Assembly (NCBI GenBank): GCA_027318915.1
Contig: DAHVOH010000007.1
Span: 1 to 64,000 of the forward strand
Direction of reading: 5' to 3'
Length of the DNA: 64,000 nt
Source of the DNA: Clostridiales bacterium
GTDB lineage: Bacteria; Bacillota_E; Sulfobacillia; Sulfobacillales; JAIMBI01
The notes beneath the pieces are model-generated. The model was given only the letters and a program-made list of their open reading frames with translations. It made no database searches and was not told the origin of the DNA. The translations under genes and the position numbers were made by a program. Shown here piece by piece: positions 18,025 to 27,057 of the stretch; position 1 is the stretch's first letter, and each line of letters starts with the position of its first letter.

Positions 18025-18729
18025 TCACAGCGGGGTCACCGTCAGGTCCGCATCGGCCAAGAGAGCTTCCAGGGCCGGCCGGAGCCGTTCGGTCTGCACG
18101 CGGATGAGCGTCCCCTTGCGGCCGGCGGACTGGGTTCTGATGACGCGCGCGCTCTCCATCTTCCGCAGCGCGTTGACCAGAACCGATCGCGTGATGCCCG
18201 CACGGTCGGCCACGATGGAAACCCGAACCAACCCCTGCGACCCGTCCAGTTCCCGCAACACATACCGCATGACCACCAACTCGGAGTACGTCAGTGTCTC
18301 CACCGCGCGCTGCACCGCCGCGTCTTGCTGGGTCCCCGCCTGGGCCCGGTTCCAGGCCATCTCCGCCAACAGCAGGCCGAGCGCCATGCGGGCGTGTTCG
18401 ATCAGCACCCATTGACCGGGGCGCCAATCTTCACCGCCTGACACGACCAAGGTGCCCCACAGTCGTCCCTGGCTCTCCAGCGTGAGCTCGGTCGCAACCG
18501 GCGGCGGCGACCCTTCCTCCGCCGTCTGATTGGCATCCGCCCCGACGCGACGCCGTCTGCCCTCGGGGAGGGCTTCCCCCACACTCTGGCGTCTCCGATC
18601 CCGAAGAGAGACCGGCGCTCCCAGCAGATCACTCAGGGTCTGCAGGATGGGACCCGGATCCCCGCTCACCGCAGCCGCCTCGACCGCCCGACCCAGCCTC
18701 CGCACCCGGTCCACCAACGTCATCGCCAA
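18025..18729 (-). CDS. codY: CodY-like GTP/branched-chain amino acid regulator
   Basis: About 234 aa. The C-terminal winged helix is diagnostic: SELVVMRYVLRELDG, then SIVADRAGITRSVLVNALRK and an ESARVIRTQSAGRKGT wing match the CodY DNA-binding domain closely. The N-terminal region (TLVDRVRRLGRAVEAAA and LSDLLGAPVSLRDR) corresponds to a GAF domain that in CodY binds Ile/Val, but it is shortened and contains an Arg/Glu/Pro-rich stretch. CodY represses stationary-phase and nutrient-scavenging genes while amino acids and GTP are plentiful. TTG at 18729 has AGGGGAG at 8 bases; ATG at 18723 or 18774 are alternatives. It stands alone here, upstream of nothing on its strand. Confidence 0.8.
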   Translation of the reverse strand: MAMTLVDRVRRLGRAVEAAAVSGDPGPILQTLSDLLGAPVSLRDRRRQSVGEALPEGRRRRVGADANQTAEEGSPPPVATELTLESQGRLWGTLVVSGGEDWRPGQWVLIEHARMALGLLLAEMAWNRAQAGTQQDAAVQRAVETLTYSELVVMRYVLRELDGSQGLVRVSIVADRAGITRSVLVNALRKMESARVIRTQSAGRKGTLIRVQTERLRPALEALLADADLTVTPL

Positions 18730-19507
18730 CGCTTGTTCTCCCCTTCGTGCCTGTGCCGGCGAGGCGCCATCCACCCGACGGCGAAATCTTCCCGGACCGC
18801 CATGGCGACACGAACCACCTTCGACCCTCAGACCATACCCATCATCGACCGGTTCCGGCGGCCCTGCCCGCTCCTCCGGGAGAGCCCCGACGCCCAGCCC
18901 ACCGTCTTACGCCGGCTTCTCGCGCGCGATCCCACCGGCCGCCGGCAGCATCTCCAACGCCTGCACCGGAGGGCCCCGGTTGACCCGACGTGCCAGCCGA
19001 ATCGATCGGAACGCGCGTTTTTCCGCTCGCCGGTCGGCCGTCCCGACATCCTTGGCGTCTTGACCGCCGGGGCGTCGGCCCGCAGAGCCCCAATCCCGCC
19101 ATGCCGGTCACCGGACCGACGCACGCGAAGAACTTCATCCCGGGCCCGGTGCAAAGGAGAGAAACCGACGCAGCGAGTCCTCGGGCCACGGTCCGTCCCG
19201 CACGAATGGCGGCACTGGCTCCGCGCTCGGGGTTCTCGATTGCACGGCGTCGTCCCGCACGCGGCCCTTGTGCCTCGTTGACCGAAAAGGCTGACAAGAG
19301 GATACGTCGAGAGGCCCGATTTGTAAAGGGGCGGAGCGCGGCGACCACGGGAGCCGCGAGCCGATGGTCGTCGCTGCCGTGAGCCCGGAGGGCCCCCGAC
19401 GCCGGACAACGGGCGCGACGCCGGGGACCGTCACCCAGGGCATGGCGCGCATTGCCCAGGGGGACCGGCGCGCGGACTGAGCGGAAAGCACCGCTCTTGC
19501 GACCAAA
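18730..19507. other. region without recognisable gene
   Basis: Only low-complexity Arg-rich frames on either strand, no ribosome sites and no repeats. It separates codY from the terminator of the MFS gene. The codY promoter should lie near 18750-18830 but is not obvious. Confidence 0.45.
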
Positions 19508-19543
19508 CCCCGGCGGCCGTGCTTTCAGGCACTCCCGCCGGGG
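19508..19543 (-). terminator. likely rho-independent terminator of MFS gene
   Basis: Inverted repeat CCCCGGCGG (19508-19516) with CCGCCGGGG (19535-19543), plus an inner GTGC/GCAC pairing. Read on the minus strand the stem is followed by TTTGG. It lies 26 bp past the stop of the minus-strand MFS gene. Confidence 0.55.
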
Positions 19544-19568
19544 TCGGATGCTACCAGTCGTGGGAGCG

Positions 19569-20987
19569 CTACGGAAGGGCTGACGAGGCGGAATCGGCGG
19601 CAGCCTTTCGCCCGCTGCCCAGTCGAAAGTCGGCGATCTCCTCCAGGGAACGATTGCGGCCCTCAATGCCGACAATATCCCACCACACCATCGCCAACAG
19701 GCCGATGCCCGCGACGATGGCGATGGACACGAACAGGGCGTCCATCCCCAACGCATGATAAATGGCCGCAAAGGCGAGCGGCAGGGCGAAAGCCCCGACC
19801 CGTCCGGCCGCCACGGAAATGCCGATGCTCATGGCCCGCACGTCCGTGGGGAAGATCTCGCTGCTGACAATGAACGCCGCCGTTCCGCAGGCGGACACGA
19901 AGAAACTGAAGCCTCCGTAGGTTATCAGGAACTGCGCGATGGCATGGCCGGGAATGGTGAACAGGAGAGCGAACACCACCGTCAACGCATAGGCCGCCGT
20001 GACCGACCCTTTCCGGCCCCACTTGTCCACCGCGAGGGTCACGGCAAAGGCCCCGAACAGAGCCATGAACGCCCCAAACAGATAGTACAGGGGAGCCTGC
20101 TTGGCCAGGACGCCGTAGGCGGGCAGAACCACGACCCCCAAAATCAGCAACAGGCCGTAGTAAGGCGCGGCTTCGGTAATGTTGAGCAGCATGCCGAGCA
20201 CGAGCCGCGAACCGTATTGTCGGAACAGCTCGCGAACATTGTCCCACCAGGGTTCCGACCGCACGACGTCGTCCGTGGCCGCCAGTTCCGGGCCGGCCAC
20301 CACCCCGGCCGACTGTTCGACCTGGGCAACAATCGCCTGCGCCTCCCGCATGTGGCCATGCCGGGCGAGCCAGCGGGGCGATTCCGGCACCGCCCGCCGG
20401 ATCCACAACACCACCAGAGCGATGACGGCTCCGAAGAAGAAGGCGGCCCGCCAACCCAACATCAGCGGCAGGGCATTCAACACCACCAGCGCAACGACCG
20501 ACGCCAAGATGCTGCCCAGACTCCAACTGGTGTTGATCAAGCCGTCCGACCGTCCGCGATATCGTTTGGGCACAAACTCGTCGATGGCCGAGTTGACCGC
20601 GGAATACTCGCCGCCGATACCGAGTCCGGTCAGGAACCGGAACCCCAGCAGCGCGGCATAACTCCACGCGAAGCCGGACAAGAACGTGAACACCGCATAG
20701 ATGGTCAGCGTCACCAGAAACAGGCGGCGCCGGCCCAAGCGGTCCGCCATGCTGCCGAAGACCAGTGCCCCTAAAAATGCGCCGCCCAGGAATATCGACC
20801 CAATGGACACGCTCTGCGACACGCTCAAATGAAAGATTTGGGCCACCCGCGGCAAGATCGGCCCGATGATGGTGACCTCAAATCCATCCAACAGCCACCC
20901 GATTCCCAAAGCCACCAACACCAACGTGTGGAATCGCGACCAGGGAAGGCCATCCAGACGATCCGCGAGCATCCGAAAGGTATTCAC
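19569..20987 (-). CDS. MFS metabolite:H+ symporter
   Basis: A 472-aa, 12-helix major facilitator protein of the sugar-porter/metabolite:H+ symporter type. Hallmarks are WLLDGFEVTIIGPILP in helix 1, the loop 2-3 motif GSMADRLGRRR, RFLTGLGIGGEY in helix 4, the PESPRWLARHG motif in the central loop, and DKWGRKG in loop 8-9. Members carry aromatic acids, dicarboxylates, sugars or related compounds; the substrate here is unknown. The GTG start is set by AAGGAGGG 6 bases upstream. A LacI-type operator sits 35 bp in front and a LacI-family gene is divergent, so it is probably repressed by that regulator. Confidence 0.88.
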   Translation of the reverse strand: MNTFRMLADRLDGLPWSRFHTLVLVALGIGWLLDGFEVTIIGPILPRVAQIFHLSVSQSVSIGSIFLGGAFLGALVFGSMADRLGRRRLFLVTLTIYAVFTFLSGFAWSYAALLGFRFLTGLGIGGEYSAVNSAIDEFVPKRYRGRSDGLINTSWSLGSILASVVALVVLNALPLMLGWRAAFFFGAVIALVVLWIRRAVPESPRWLARHGHMREAQAIVAQVEQSAGVVAGPELAATDDVVRSEPWWDNVRELFRQYGSRLVLGMLLNITEAAPYYGLLLILGVVVLPAYGVLAKQAPLYYLFGAFMALFGAFAVTLAVDKWGRKGSVTAAYALTVVFALLFTIPGHAIAQFLITYGGFSFFVSACGTAAFIVSSEIFPTDVRAMSIGISVAAGRVGAFALPLAFAAIYHALGMDALFVSIAIVAGIGLLAMVWWDIVGIEGRNRSLEEIADFRLGSGRKAAADSASSALP

Positions 20988-21021
20988 GGCGATCCCTCCT
21001 TGTCCGCGCTACCAGTCCCGC

Positions 21022-21043
21022 TGCAAACGCTTGCATCATTCTA
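21022..21043 (-). promoter_or_regulatory. LacI-family operator and -10 box before MFS gene
   Basis: TGCAAACGCTTGCA at 21022-21035 is a near-perfect palindrome with the central CG typical of LacI/GalR/CcpA operators. On the minus strand a TAGAAT -10-like hexamer (21038-21043) lies just upstream, so the operator would cover the transcription start of the MFS gene and allow repression. No good -35 box at standard distance was found. The obvious candidate repressor is encoded divergently at 21251. Confidence 0.65.
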
Positions 21044-21250
21044 CCCGGGCCATGATCTGAATGCCATTCAATAGACCCCTATGCCGGTCGTCGGCGAATA
21101 GTCGGGCATGTGTCGACGCATCCGAGGGGACCGTTGCCGGCGGGCGTGTCCGTGCATGGGGAGCCGGCCCGAATGAGCCTCCATAATAAGTCGCGGGCCC
21201 AAATCGCTTACAATGTGAGGAGGACTTGAGCGATACCCAAGGGGGATAAG

Positions 21251-22327
21251 GTGCACAGCACGACCAGCGGCGGCGCCGGCCGGGGACCGGATCGCCCAAT
21301 GGAACCCGTCAGTCCGCCCAGCGGGGCGCCGCGGCTCAAGGACGTGGCGGCGCGCGCGGGCGTATCCTCGGCGACGGTCTCGCGCGTCATCAACGAGTCG
21401 GTCCCGGTCAGCCCGGCGACGCGCGAACGCATTCTGTCCGCCATCCGCGAATTGAATTACGTGCCCGATGCGTTGGCGCGCGGCACCGCTCGACGGCGGA
21501 GCCAAGTGCTGGGGATGATCGTGCCCAACATCACCAATCCCTACTTCGCCGAACTGTACCGGGCGGCCGCCGAGGCCGCCTTTCGCCATCATTACATCGT
21601 TTGGGTGCTGGACACCAACGAGAGCGTGGAGCGAGAAGCCGCCGCGCTGAACACGTTCCAGCGCTTTCGCGTCGACGCCATCTTGATCACCCCGGTGGAT
21701 GCGCGGGCCAACCGGGAGCGGTACGGGGCGCTGCCGATGCCGTTGTGCTTTGTGGACCGCGAAGTGACGGACAGCGAATGGGACTTTGTCGGGGTGGACA
21801 ACGTCGGCGGCGCCAAAATGGCCACCCGCCTGCTGATGGAGAGCGGACACCGTCGCATTGCGACCATCACCGGACCGCAGAGCAGCACGTCGGGTGTGGA
21901 CCGACTGCGGGGATATCGTGCCGCGCTAGAAGAAAGCGGCCTATCCGTCCCGCCCGACTATGTGCAGATCGGCAACTTTCATGAGGCCAGCGGCTATGCC
22001 GCCGGCCTTCGGCTCTTGGCGCTGCCGAACCAGCCCACCGCCGTCATGGTTGCCAACAGCCTGATGGCCCTCGGCCTTCTGCAGGCGTTGCACCAAAAAG
22101 GCGGCGAGCTGGCCATCATCGCGTTCGATGACTTTCCGCTGGCGGCGCTGGCCACGCCGCCCATCACGGTGGTGGCGCTGCCGAGCGCCAAGTTGGGGTC
22201 AAGTGCCGTGACGCGGGTGTTGCACCGTTTGAAGTCTCCGGATGCGCGCCGCCGGCGTCTCATCGTCGCGCCCAAGCTGGTAGTGAGGGGATCGGAACAG
22301 ATGCCCCCCCGCCCGGATTGCGGTTGA
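21251..22327 (+). CDS. LacI-family transcriptional regulator
   Basis: A 358-aa repressor. The helix-turn-helix with hinge is at about residues 28-75 (RLKDVAARAGVSSATVSRV, then YVPDALARG). A periplasmic-binding-like sensor domain follows (GMIVPNITNPYFAEL, FVGVDNVGGAKMATRLL, GHRRIATITGP, IAFDDFPLA). The GTG start follows AAGGGGGA; the 25 residues before the HTH are an unusual Gly/Pro-rich extension, so a start at the ATG at 21299 is possible. It is divergent from the MFS gene with a matching operator between them. The effector is probably the MFS substrate or a product of it. Confidence 0.88.
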   Translation: MHSTTSGGAGRGPDRPMEPVSPPSGAPRLKDVAARAGVSSATVSRVINESVPVSPATRERILSAIRELNYVPDALARGTARRRSQVLGMIVPNITNPYFAELYRAAAEAAFRHHYIVWVLDTNESVEREAAALNTFQRFRVDAILITPVDARANRERYGALPMPLCFVDREVTDSEWDFVGVDNVGGAKMATRLLMESGHRRIATITGPQSSTSGVDRLRGYRAALEESGLSVPPDYVQIGNFHEASGYAAGLRLLALPNQPTAVMVANSLMALGLLQALHQKGGELAIIAFDDFPLAALATPPITVVALPSAKLGSSAVTRVLHRLKSPDARRRRLIVAPKLVVRGSEQMPPRPDCG

Positions 22328-22625
22328 CCGCGCTCTTCGACTCGAGGCGCGGGTGATGCCGCGGCCCGAGGCGAGCAGCAGGACCCCCCAAGGCTCCCCG
22401 TCGGTCAAACAGTCGCCGCACGCCGAAGGCCGGAGCCCTCTTTGAAGACGGCGGCCATCCATGCCCACCGCCCACCCGACCGCCCGGCCGGCGCGGTCGG
22501 GCCGCACATCCACGGGCCTCGGCGTCGGTAACTCATGCCGAGCGTCGTGTCCGCGCGGCGCCTGGGTCGGTGTCGGCTCTTTGACTGCCCCCTTTCTCGG
22601 AGCCACGCCGCACACGGCGCCGCGC

Positions 22626-24368
22626 TCACGGTTGGCTGAACGTCAGCCGATTGTCGGGGGCGTAGCCGACAATCGCATTGTATGACGCCGCGAAGTTGTG
22701 GACGTCGTCGCGCACGGCATAGAGAGCGCCCGGCGTCGGCACATAGAGCACCGGCAGCTGTTGCGCGGCATAGGTTTGGTACGCGTTGAACCGTTGCGTG
22801 ATGGCGGTGGCCGTTCCCCCCTGGTACGTCGCCGCGATGAGCTGGTTCATCCGCGCCGAACGATATCCGCCGAAGTTCACACCGGCATCGGTCGTGAAGA
22901 GAGCGCCCCCCGACGGATAGTAGTCAGGGAAGTAGATCCAGACGCCGCGCCCCGCGACAGCCCACTTGTCGCTGTTGGCGGCCACCCCGATGGTGTCGAG
23001 GTACAGCGTGCCCCCCAGCGGCTCGAGCCGGGCCTGAATACCTTCTTGCGCCCAGCTTGCTTTCAGCAGCTCGGCGATGTGTTGGAGGGTGGTCGAGGCG
23101 CTGGGATAGATGTACGTGAAGGCCAGGCGTTGACTCCCGCGGGTCATGACGCCGTCCACCAAGCGCCAGCCGTGGCTTTCGAGGAGGTTTCGCCCTCGCG
23201 TGGGATTGTAAGGATACACATTGGGCAGTTTGGCGTCGTAGTAGAGGTTCGCGGGTCGGAAAGGCACCGGGCCGCGGGTGGGCGTGGCCAGGCCGTGATA
23301 CAGCGAGGTGATGATGGCGCTCTGGTCAATGCCCATCTGCAAGGCCTGGCGGATATACAACCGGTTGAACAGAGGTCCGACGCCCGGCGTGTCGGCGTGG
23401 AAATTTAAATGAATGAAGTCAAAGGCGAACGCATCCTCGCGGATGAGGCGGTAGCCCTTGAGCTGGTGGGCGGAGGCGAAATACGAGAAGGGAATCGTGG
23501 CGATGTCGACGGCGCCCTTCTTCAGCTGGGCGAACTCGGCCGCATCCGAGCTTTCATAGTCGTACAGAATGCTTTTGATGTGCGGGGCGGTGCCCGAATA
23601 CCGGGGATTGGCCGCAAACCGCCAGTACTGGTCGGGCACCGCCTGGACTATGCGATAAGGGCCGTCCACCACGCGATAAACCGCGTTGCCGGGGTCATTG
23701 GCGATGCTCTTAATCCAGGCCAACTCCTGGTTTACGTTGGCGTAGCGGTCCCAGACGCTTTTGGGAATCGGCACTAATTGTCCCAAGCCGTTGTGCTCGA
23801 ACCACACCGGGTTGACCGACGTGCGCGTTTGGACCACCAGCGTGTGTGGTCCGGTCGCCCGAACCGCGGCCCAATCCTGCGGCACGCCCCCCACGCCGGC
23901 GTAACAGTACGGCAGCGGACTCGTCGAGCCGCTGGCGCCGTGAATGAGCGTCCAGTCGTAGACCACGTCCTGGGCCGTGACCGGCCGACCGTTCGACCAG
24001 CGCCATTTGGGATTGATCGTCACGGTGAACCGGGTGTAGTCATCACTGACCCGAATCCCCGAGGCGATGGACCGGTCAAATTCGATGCCGTCCTTCCGGT
24101 TGATCCAGAGCAGGGGCAGGTACATGTCCGGTCCGGTGACACCGCCGCCGGTCAGCGTGTAGCAGTCATTGCCGGGCACGATGGGCGGCCACCAGTCCAG
24201 GGAACTCTGGGGGCCAAGGGCAATGCTGAGCGTGCTGGGCGGCGCGGTGACGGCTGTGCCGGGACCGCAGCCCGCCAGGACGACGACCAAGGCGAGAAGG
24301 CCGAAGACGCCCACGGTGTGCCGCGCCCGACGCCGAACAAGCTGGAGACGTTCTCTCAGTGGGTGCAT
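22626..24368 (-). CDS. ABC transporter solute-binding lipoprotein, family 5
   Basis: A 580-aa extracellular solute-binding protein of the oligopeptide/nickel family (SBP_bac_5). The signal peptide ends in lipobox LAGC at about residue 34. Family features include GGGVTGPDMYLPLLW, the F-x-V-x-x-x-x-KWRWSNGRPVTAQDV block and the later YIRQALQMGIDQSAI region. It should capture a peptide or similar ligand and hand it to an ABC permease. No permease or ATPase gene is adjacent, so it is an orphan here, or signals, or uses distant partners. It is divergent from a GntR/UTRA gene with a perfect palindrome between, which suggests substrate-dependent control. Confidence 0.88.
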   Translation of the reverse strand: MHPLRERLQLVRRRARHTVGVFGLLALVVVLAGCGPGTAVTAPPSTLSIALGPQSSLDWWPPIVPGNDCYTLTGGGVTGPDMYLPLLWINRKDGIEFDRSIASGIRVSDDYTRFTVTINPKWRWSNGRPVTAQDVVYDWTLIHGASGSTSPLPYCYAGVGGVPQDWAAVRATGPHTLVVQTRTSVNPVWFEHNGLGQLVPIPKSVWDRYANVNQELAWIKSIANDPGNAVYRVVDGPYRIVQAVPDQYWRFAANPRYSGTAPHIKSILYDYESSDAAEFAQLKKGAVDIATIPFSYFASAHQLKGYRLIREDAFAFDFIHLNFHADTPGVGPLFNRLYIRQALQMGIDQSAIITSLYHGLATPTRGPVPFRPANLYYDAKLPNVYPYNPTRGRNLLESHGWRLVDGVMTRGSQRLAFTYIYPSASTTLQHIAELLKASWAQEGIQARLEPLGGTLYLDTIGVAANSDKWAVAGRGVWIYFPDYYPSGGALFTTDAGVNFGGYRSARMNQLIAATYQGGTATAITQRFNAYQTYAAQQLPVLYVPTPGALYAVRDDVHNFAASYNAIVGYAPDNRLTFSQP

Positions 24369-24506
24369 GGTTCAGCCCTCGCTTTCCGGTGTGCCGTACC
24401 GCCGCCGTCACCGCCCCGGGTCAGGTGCTGGCACGAGCTTCAACGGGGAATCGCCGGCCGGCGCGCGGCCCTTTACCGCGCAGATTCCGGATGGTGGGTC
24501 CCGACA

Positions 24507-24535
24507 TTACTATCAAGGTAGCGATGACCAGTGAA
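24507..24535 (-). promoter_or_regulatory. candidate promoter of solute-binding protein gene
   Basis: On the minus strand TTCACT (24530-24535), a 17-base spacer and TAGTAA (24507-24512) form a plausible sigma-A promoter 140 bp before the solute-binding protein start. An alternative -35, TTTACA (24538-24543), would overlap the operator but pairs with a weak -10. Confidence 0.4.
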
Positions 24536-24541
24536 CTTGTA

Positions 24542-24559
24542 AAGATGTCAGGACATCTT
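24542..24559. promoter_or_regulatory. perfect palindromic operator, probably for GntR regulator
   Basis: AAGATGTC-AG-GACATCTT: 8-bp arms with a 2-base spacer and no mismatch, between a solute-binding protein gene (minus) and a GntR/UTRA gene (plus). GntR/HutC regulators bind short palindromes of this size. It abuts the -35 region of the minus-strand promoter, a good position for repression, and could also autoregulate the GntR gene. Confidence 0.65.
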
Positions 24560-24741
24560 GGAGATTGGCTCGTGGTATCCTGCGAACAAGACAAGGTCGG
24601 CCTCTGTGGGGCGCCGGTCGCGTGCACGCCTGCCAAGAACGGGCAGACGAGCCCCGAGTGCGGGACGCCGGGACGGCGCGGACGGTGAAGTCGGTGAGCG
24701 TCCCTCCCTCGTTGACGTCACGTGAGAGAAGGGGATGTGCC

Positions 24742-25548
24742 ATGAAGCGGCTCGATTCCCGGGTCCCGTACTACTATCAGATCAAAGAGGAGCTGCTCCA
24801 TCTGATTGCCGAAGGGCGTTTTCCGCCGGGAAGCCGGTTTCCCTCGGAACAGGCTTTGACGCGCGAGTACGGCCTCAGCCGGCCCACCATCCGCCAAGCC
24901 TTGGGTGAACTGGTCCAAGAAGGTTATCTGGTGCGGCAACAGGGGCGGGGAACTTTTGTCTCTGAGCCGTTGATTGTGGACAACGCGCAGGTGTTCACAA
25001 CCTTGGACGAACTGCACTTCCGAGCCTCGGTCCACCACACCCGACTCATTCGGTGCGATGTGGTCATACCGAGCCCGGCGGCCGCCCGCGAACTGGATCT
25101 GGGAGCAGAGGAGCGGGTGTACGAAGTCACCACGGAACGCAGCAATGACCGCGAGAAGCTCGCGGTGAGAACCTCGCAGGTTCCGGAGCGGCTGGCGCCG
25201 GACCTGCCCGCCCATCTGAGCGCCATGTCAACCGGGACCGACGTCTACAGCGTTCTGCACCAGGTGTATCACCTGAGTCCGGTCGGCGCGGCGCAAACCT
25301 TTCGCACGGTTCCCGCGTCCGGCTCGGATGCGGACCGCCTGGCCATCCGCCGCGGCGTTCCGGTCATGCTGTGGGAGGGACTCATCTACGCGTCCCACGG
25401 CCTTAAGATGGCGCGCGTGCGCACGGTCTTCCGCGGTGATCGTTTTTCCTTCGCCATCCGTCAGGGCCGCCATTGGACCGGCAGTCCGATGCCGGACAAC
25501 ACCGTCGGCGTGGGAATTTTAGACACCATCGACGGCCGCATCTGGTAG
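24742..25548 (+). CDS. GntR-family (HutC/UTRA) transcriptional regulator
   Basis: A 268-aa regulator. The winged helix of GntR type is at about residues 9-73 (YYQIKEELLHLIAEGRFPPG, FPSEQALTREYGLSRPTIRQ, GYLVRQQGRGTFV). A UTRA ligand-binding domain occupies the rest (LDLGAEERVYEVTTERS, VYSVLHQVYHLSPVGA, MARVRTVFRGDRFSF). UTRA domains sense small molecules such as histidine, sugars or their phosphates. The ATG has AGAAGGGGA upstream. Divergent from the family 5 solute-binding protein gene with a palindrome between; likely controls it and itself. Confidence 0.88.
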   Translation: MKRLDSRVPYYYQIKEELLHLIAEGRFPPGSRFPSEQALTREYGLSRPTIRQALGELVQEGYLVRQQGRGTFVSEPLIVDNAQVFTTLDELHFRASVHHTRLIRCDVVIPSPAAARELDLGAEERVYEVTTERSNDREKLAVRTSQVPERLAPDLPAHLSAMSTGTDVYSVLHQVYHLSPVGAAQTFRTVPASGSDADRLAIRRGVPVMLWEGLIYASHGLKMARVRTVFRGDRFSFAIRQGRHWTGSPMPDNTVGVGILDTIDGRIW

Positions 25549-25680
25549 ACGCCGGTGAATGCGCACGCCGGCTGCACCGAGCCATCGCCCATTCGCTCGT
25601 CGCCGACGTGCTGCGCGAGCAGTTGGAGACCTTCTATCGAGCACGCCGACGCCGGACGCCCGGGTGTCCACCCCGCGATC

Positions 25681-25718
25681 CCCGACCGCCGGCCCCTAGG
25701 AACGGGACGGCGGTCGGG
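25681..25718. terminator. hairpin between convergent genes
   Basis: CCCGACCGCCG (25681-25691) pairs fully with CGGCGGTCGGG (25708-25718), an 11-bp GC-rich stem with a 16-base loop. It lies between the ends of the convergent GntR and ferredoxin genes. No T-tract follows on either strand, so termination is plausible but not shown. Confidence 0.35.
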
Positions 25719-25733
25719 TCCCGTACGGGTCCG

Positions 25734-25979
25734 CTAGACTTGCTGGCGCCAGTTGCGGTTGTAGCCAATCCACATCTGCTCCGGCGCCGGCACTTTCGCT
25801 TCGGCGAAGATAGCGCCCACGGGGCAGACGGGTTCACACTCGCCACAGTCGGTGCAGGCTTCCGGATCAATGAGACGCGTGAAGCGACCGCGGTGAATGG
25901 CGCCTGCTCGGCACACCCGCTCGCACTCCGGTTCAAACGTGCTCTCGTCGATGCAGGCTGAGGTCACCACATACGCCAC
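25734..25979 (-). CDS. two-cluster ferredoxin
   Basis: An 81-aa ferredoxin of the 7Fe/8Fe bacterial type. The second motif CTDCGECEPVCPVGAI is a complete 4Fe-4S set. The first is CIDESTFEPECERVCRAGAI, with Cys spacing as in 3Fe-4S/4Fe-4S ferredoxins and Arg in place of the usual Pro after its last Cys. The GTG start at 25979 has GAGGAGGAAG in front. It lies 82 bp behind the DoxX-like membrane protein gene on the same strand, so the two are probably co-transcribed and the ferredoxin may exchange electrons with a partner connected to that protein. Confidence 0.85.
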   Translation of the reverse strand: MAYVVTSACIDESTFEPECERVCRAGAIHRGRFTRLIDPEACTDCGECEPVCPVGAIFAEAKVPAPEQMWIGYNRNWRQQV

Positions 25980-26061
25980 GCTGTCTTCCTCCTCCTCGGG
26001 CGGCAACTTCGCCGCGCCGGTCCCCGATCCTCTCACGCCACCGATATACCATAGGTTGGGG

Positions 26062-27057
26062 TCACGACACCAGGGAGGGTCGGGTCTCGGGCTCCGACCG
26101 CCCCGTCCCGCCGGCGGGCTTGCGGGGTGCTTGCACCGTGTGCCGGGCCATCCAGCCCGGCACCATCATCAAACCAATCAGCGGCACCGTGTTCAGGTCA
26201 GTGGCCATGCCGGTGAAAATGTCCCCAAACCCCTGTCCGAGCCACCAAATCAACGCCAGCAGCAAAGCGGCCAGCGCATAGGCGGAAGGCTGCGGGTGGG
26301 CGCCATACAGTCCCCAAGCCAGATAGGCCATCGCCAGGACGAGAGCCAAATTGATCCAGACGGCGTGGCTGTAACTGAGGCTCACGATCCAGGCTATGGT
26401 GGCGGCAAAGGCATGCGGCTGCATCATTAAGTTCGACTGGAACTGAGAGGACAGCCCGATCGGGCTCCAAAACACCGGAACCAGTTGCTGCAACGCCGCC
26501 AGTGCCCAAAAAATCGCCACCCCGTCGCGCACCCAGTTGAATCCGGCGCCAAACGCCCAGGCACGGTCGTCCAGCAGCAACAGGACCGCCAGCCAGGCAT
26601 ACAGGAGGACCGACCCCGGCGCACCGCTCAGCACACTCGCACTGCCGGTGAGAATCCCGCCGAGACCTTCGCCGAACAGCCACACCACGGCACTCCAGAC
26701 CACCGACACCATCAGACCGGCCCGCATCCAACTTTCATGCCGCTCAGATAACAGCAGGACGCCGATCAGGATCTGAATTGCCACGATGCCCAGATTCCAG
26801 AGGGGGACATGCGGGGTCATCACGGCCACCGCCCAGTTGATGAGACCGCTGACCCAGACGGGCTGGCCTTGCGCCAGCGGCTGCATCAAATTGTGCAGCA
26901 TGGCCATGCTGAACATGGCCGGCTGCAACTGCAGCAGCCCGTCCAAGATCCATAGCGCTCCCAATCCGCGGCGGATTACCCGGCGCGTCTGGGCGATGCG
27001 AGCGTCGGTCGTCCGCGTTCCGGTCTCGGCGGGCTTGTTCGTGGCCACGGCTGCCAT
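26062..27057 (-). CDS. DoxX-like polytopic membrane protein
   Basis: A 331-aa protein with about eight membrane helices after a short cytoplasmic N-terminus. It seems to consist of two related halves. The first half has GLGALWILDGLLQLQPAMF, LWNLGIVAIQILIGVLLL and the conserved WLFGEGLGGILTGSAS turn. The second has IFWALAALQQLVPVFW and the matching WLGQGFGDIFTGMATDLNT turn. Such proteins occur in actinobacteria and acidophilic Firmicutes and are distantly DoxX/DoxD-like; a quinone-linked role in sulfur metabolism is possible but unproven. The ATG at 27057 follows AGGAGGGG. No catalytic residues can be named. Confidence 0.65.
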   Translation of the reverse strand: MAAVATNKPAETGTRTTDARIAQTRRVIRRGLGALWILDGLLQLQPAMFSMAMLHNLMQPLAQGQPVWVSGLINWAVAVMTPHVPLWNLGIVAIQILIGVLLLSERHESWMRAGLMVSVVWSAVVWLFGEGLGGILTGSASVLSGAPGSVLLYAWLAVLLLLDDRAWAFGAGFNWVRDGVAIFWALAALQQLVPVFWSPIGLSSQFQSNLMMQPHAFAATIAWIVSLSYSHAVWINLALVLAMAYLAWGLYGAHPQPSAYALAALLLALIWWLGQGFGDIFTGMATDLNTVPLIGLMMVPGWMARHTVQAPRKPAGGTGRSEPETRPSLVS

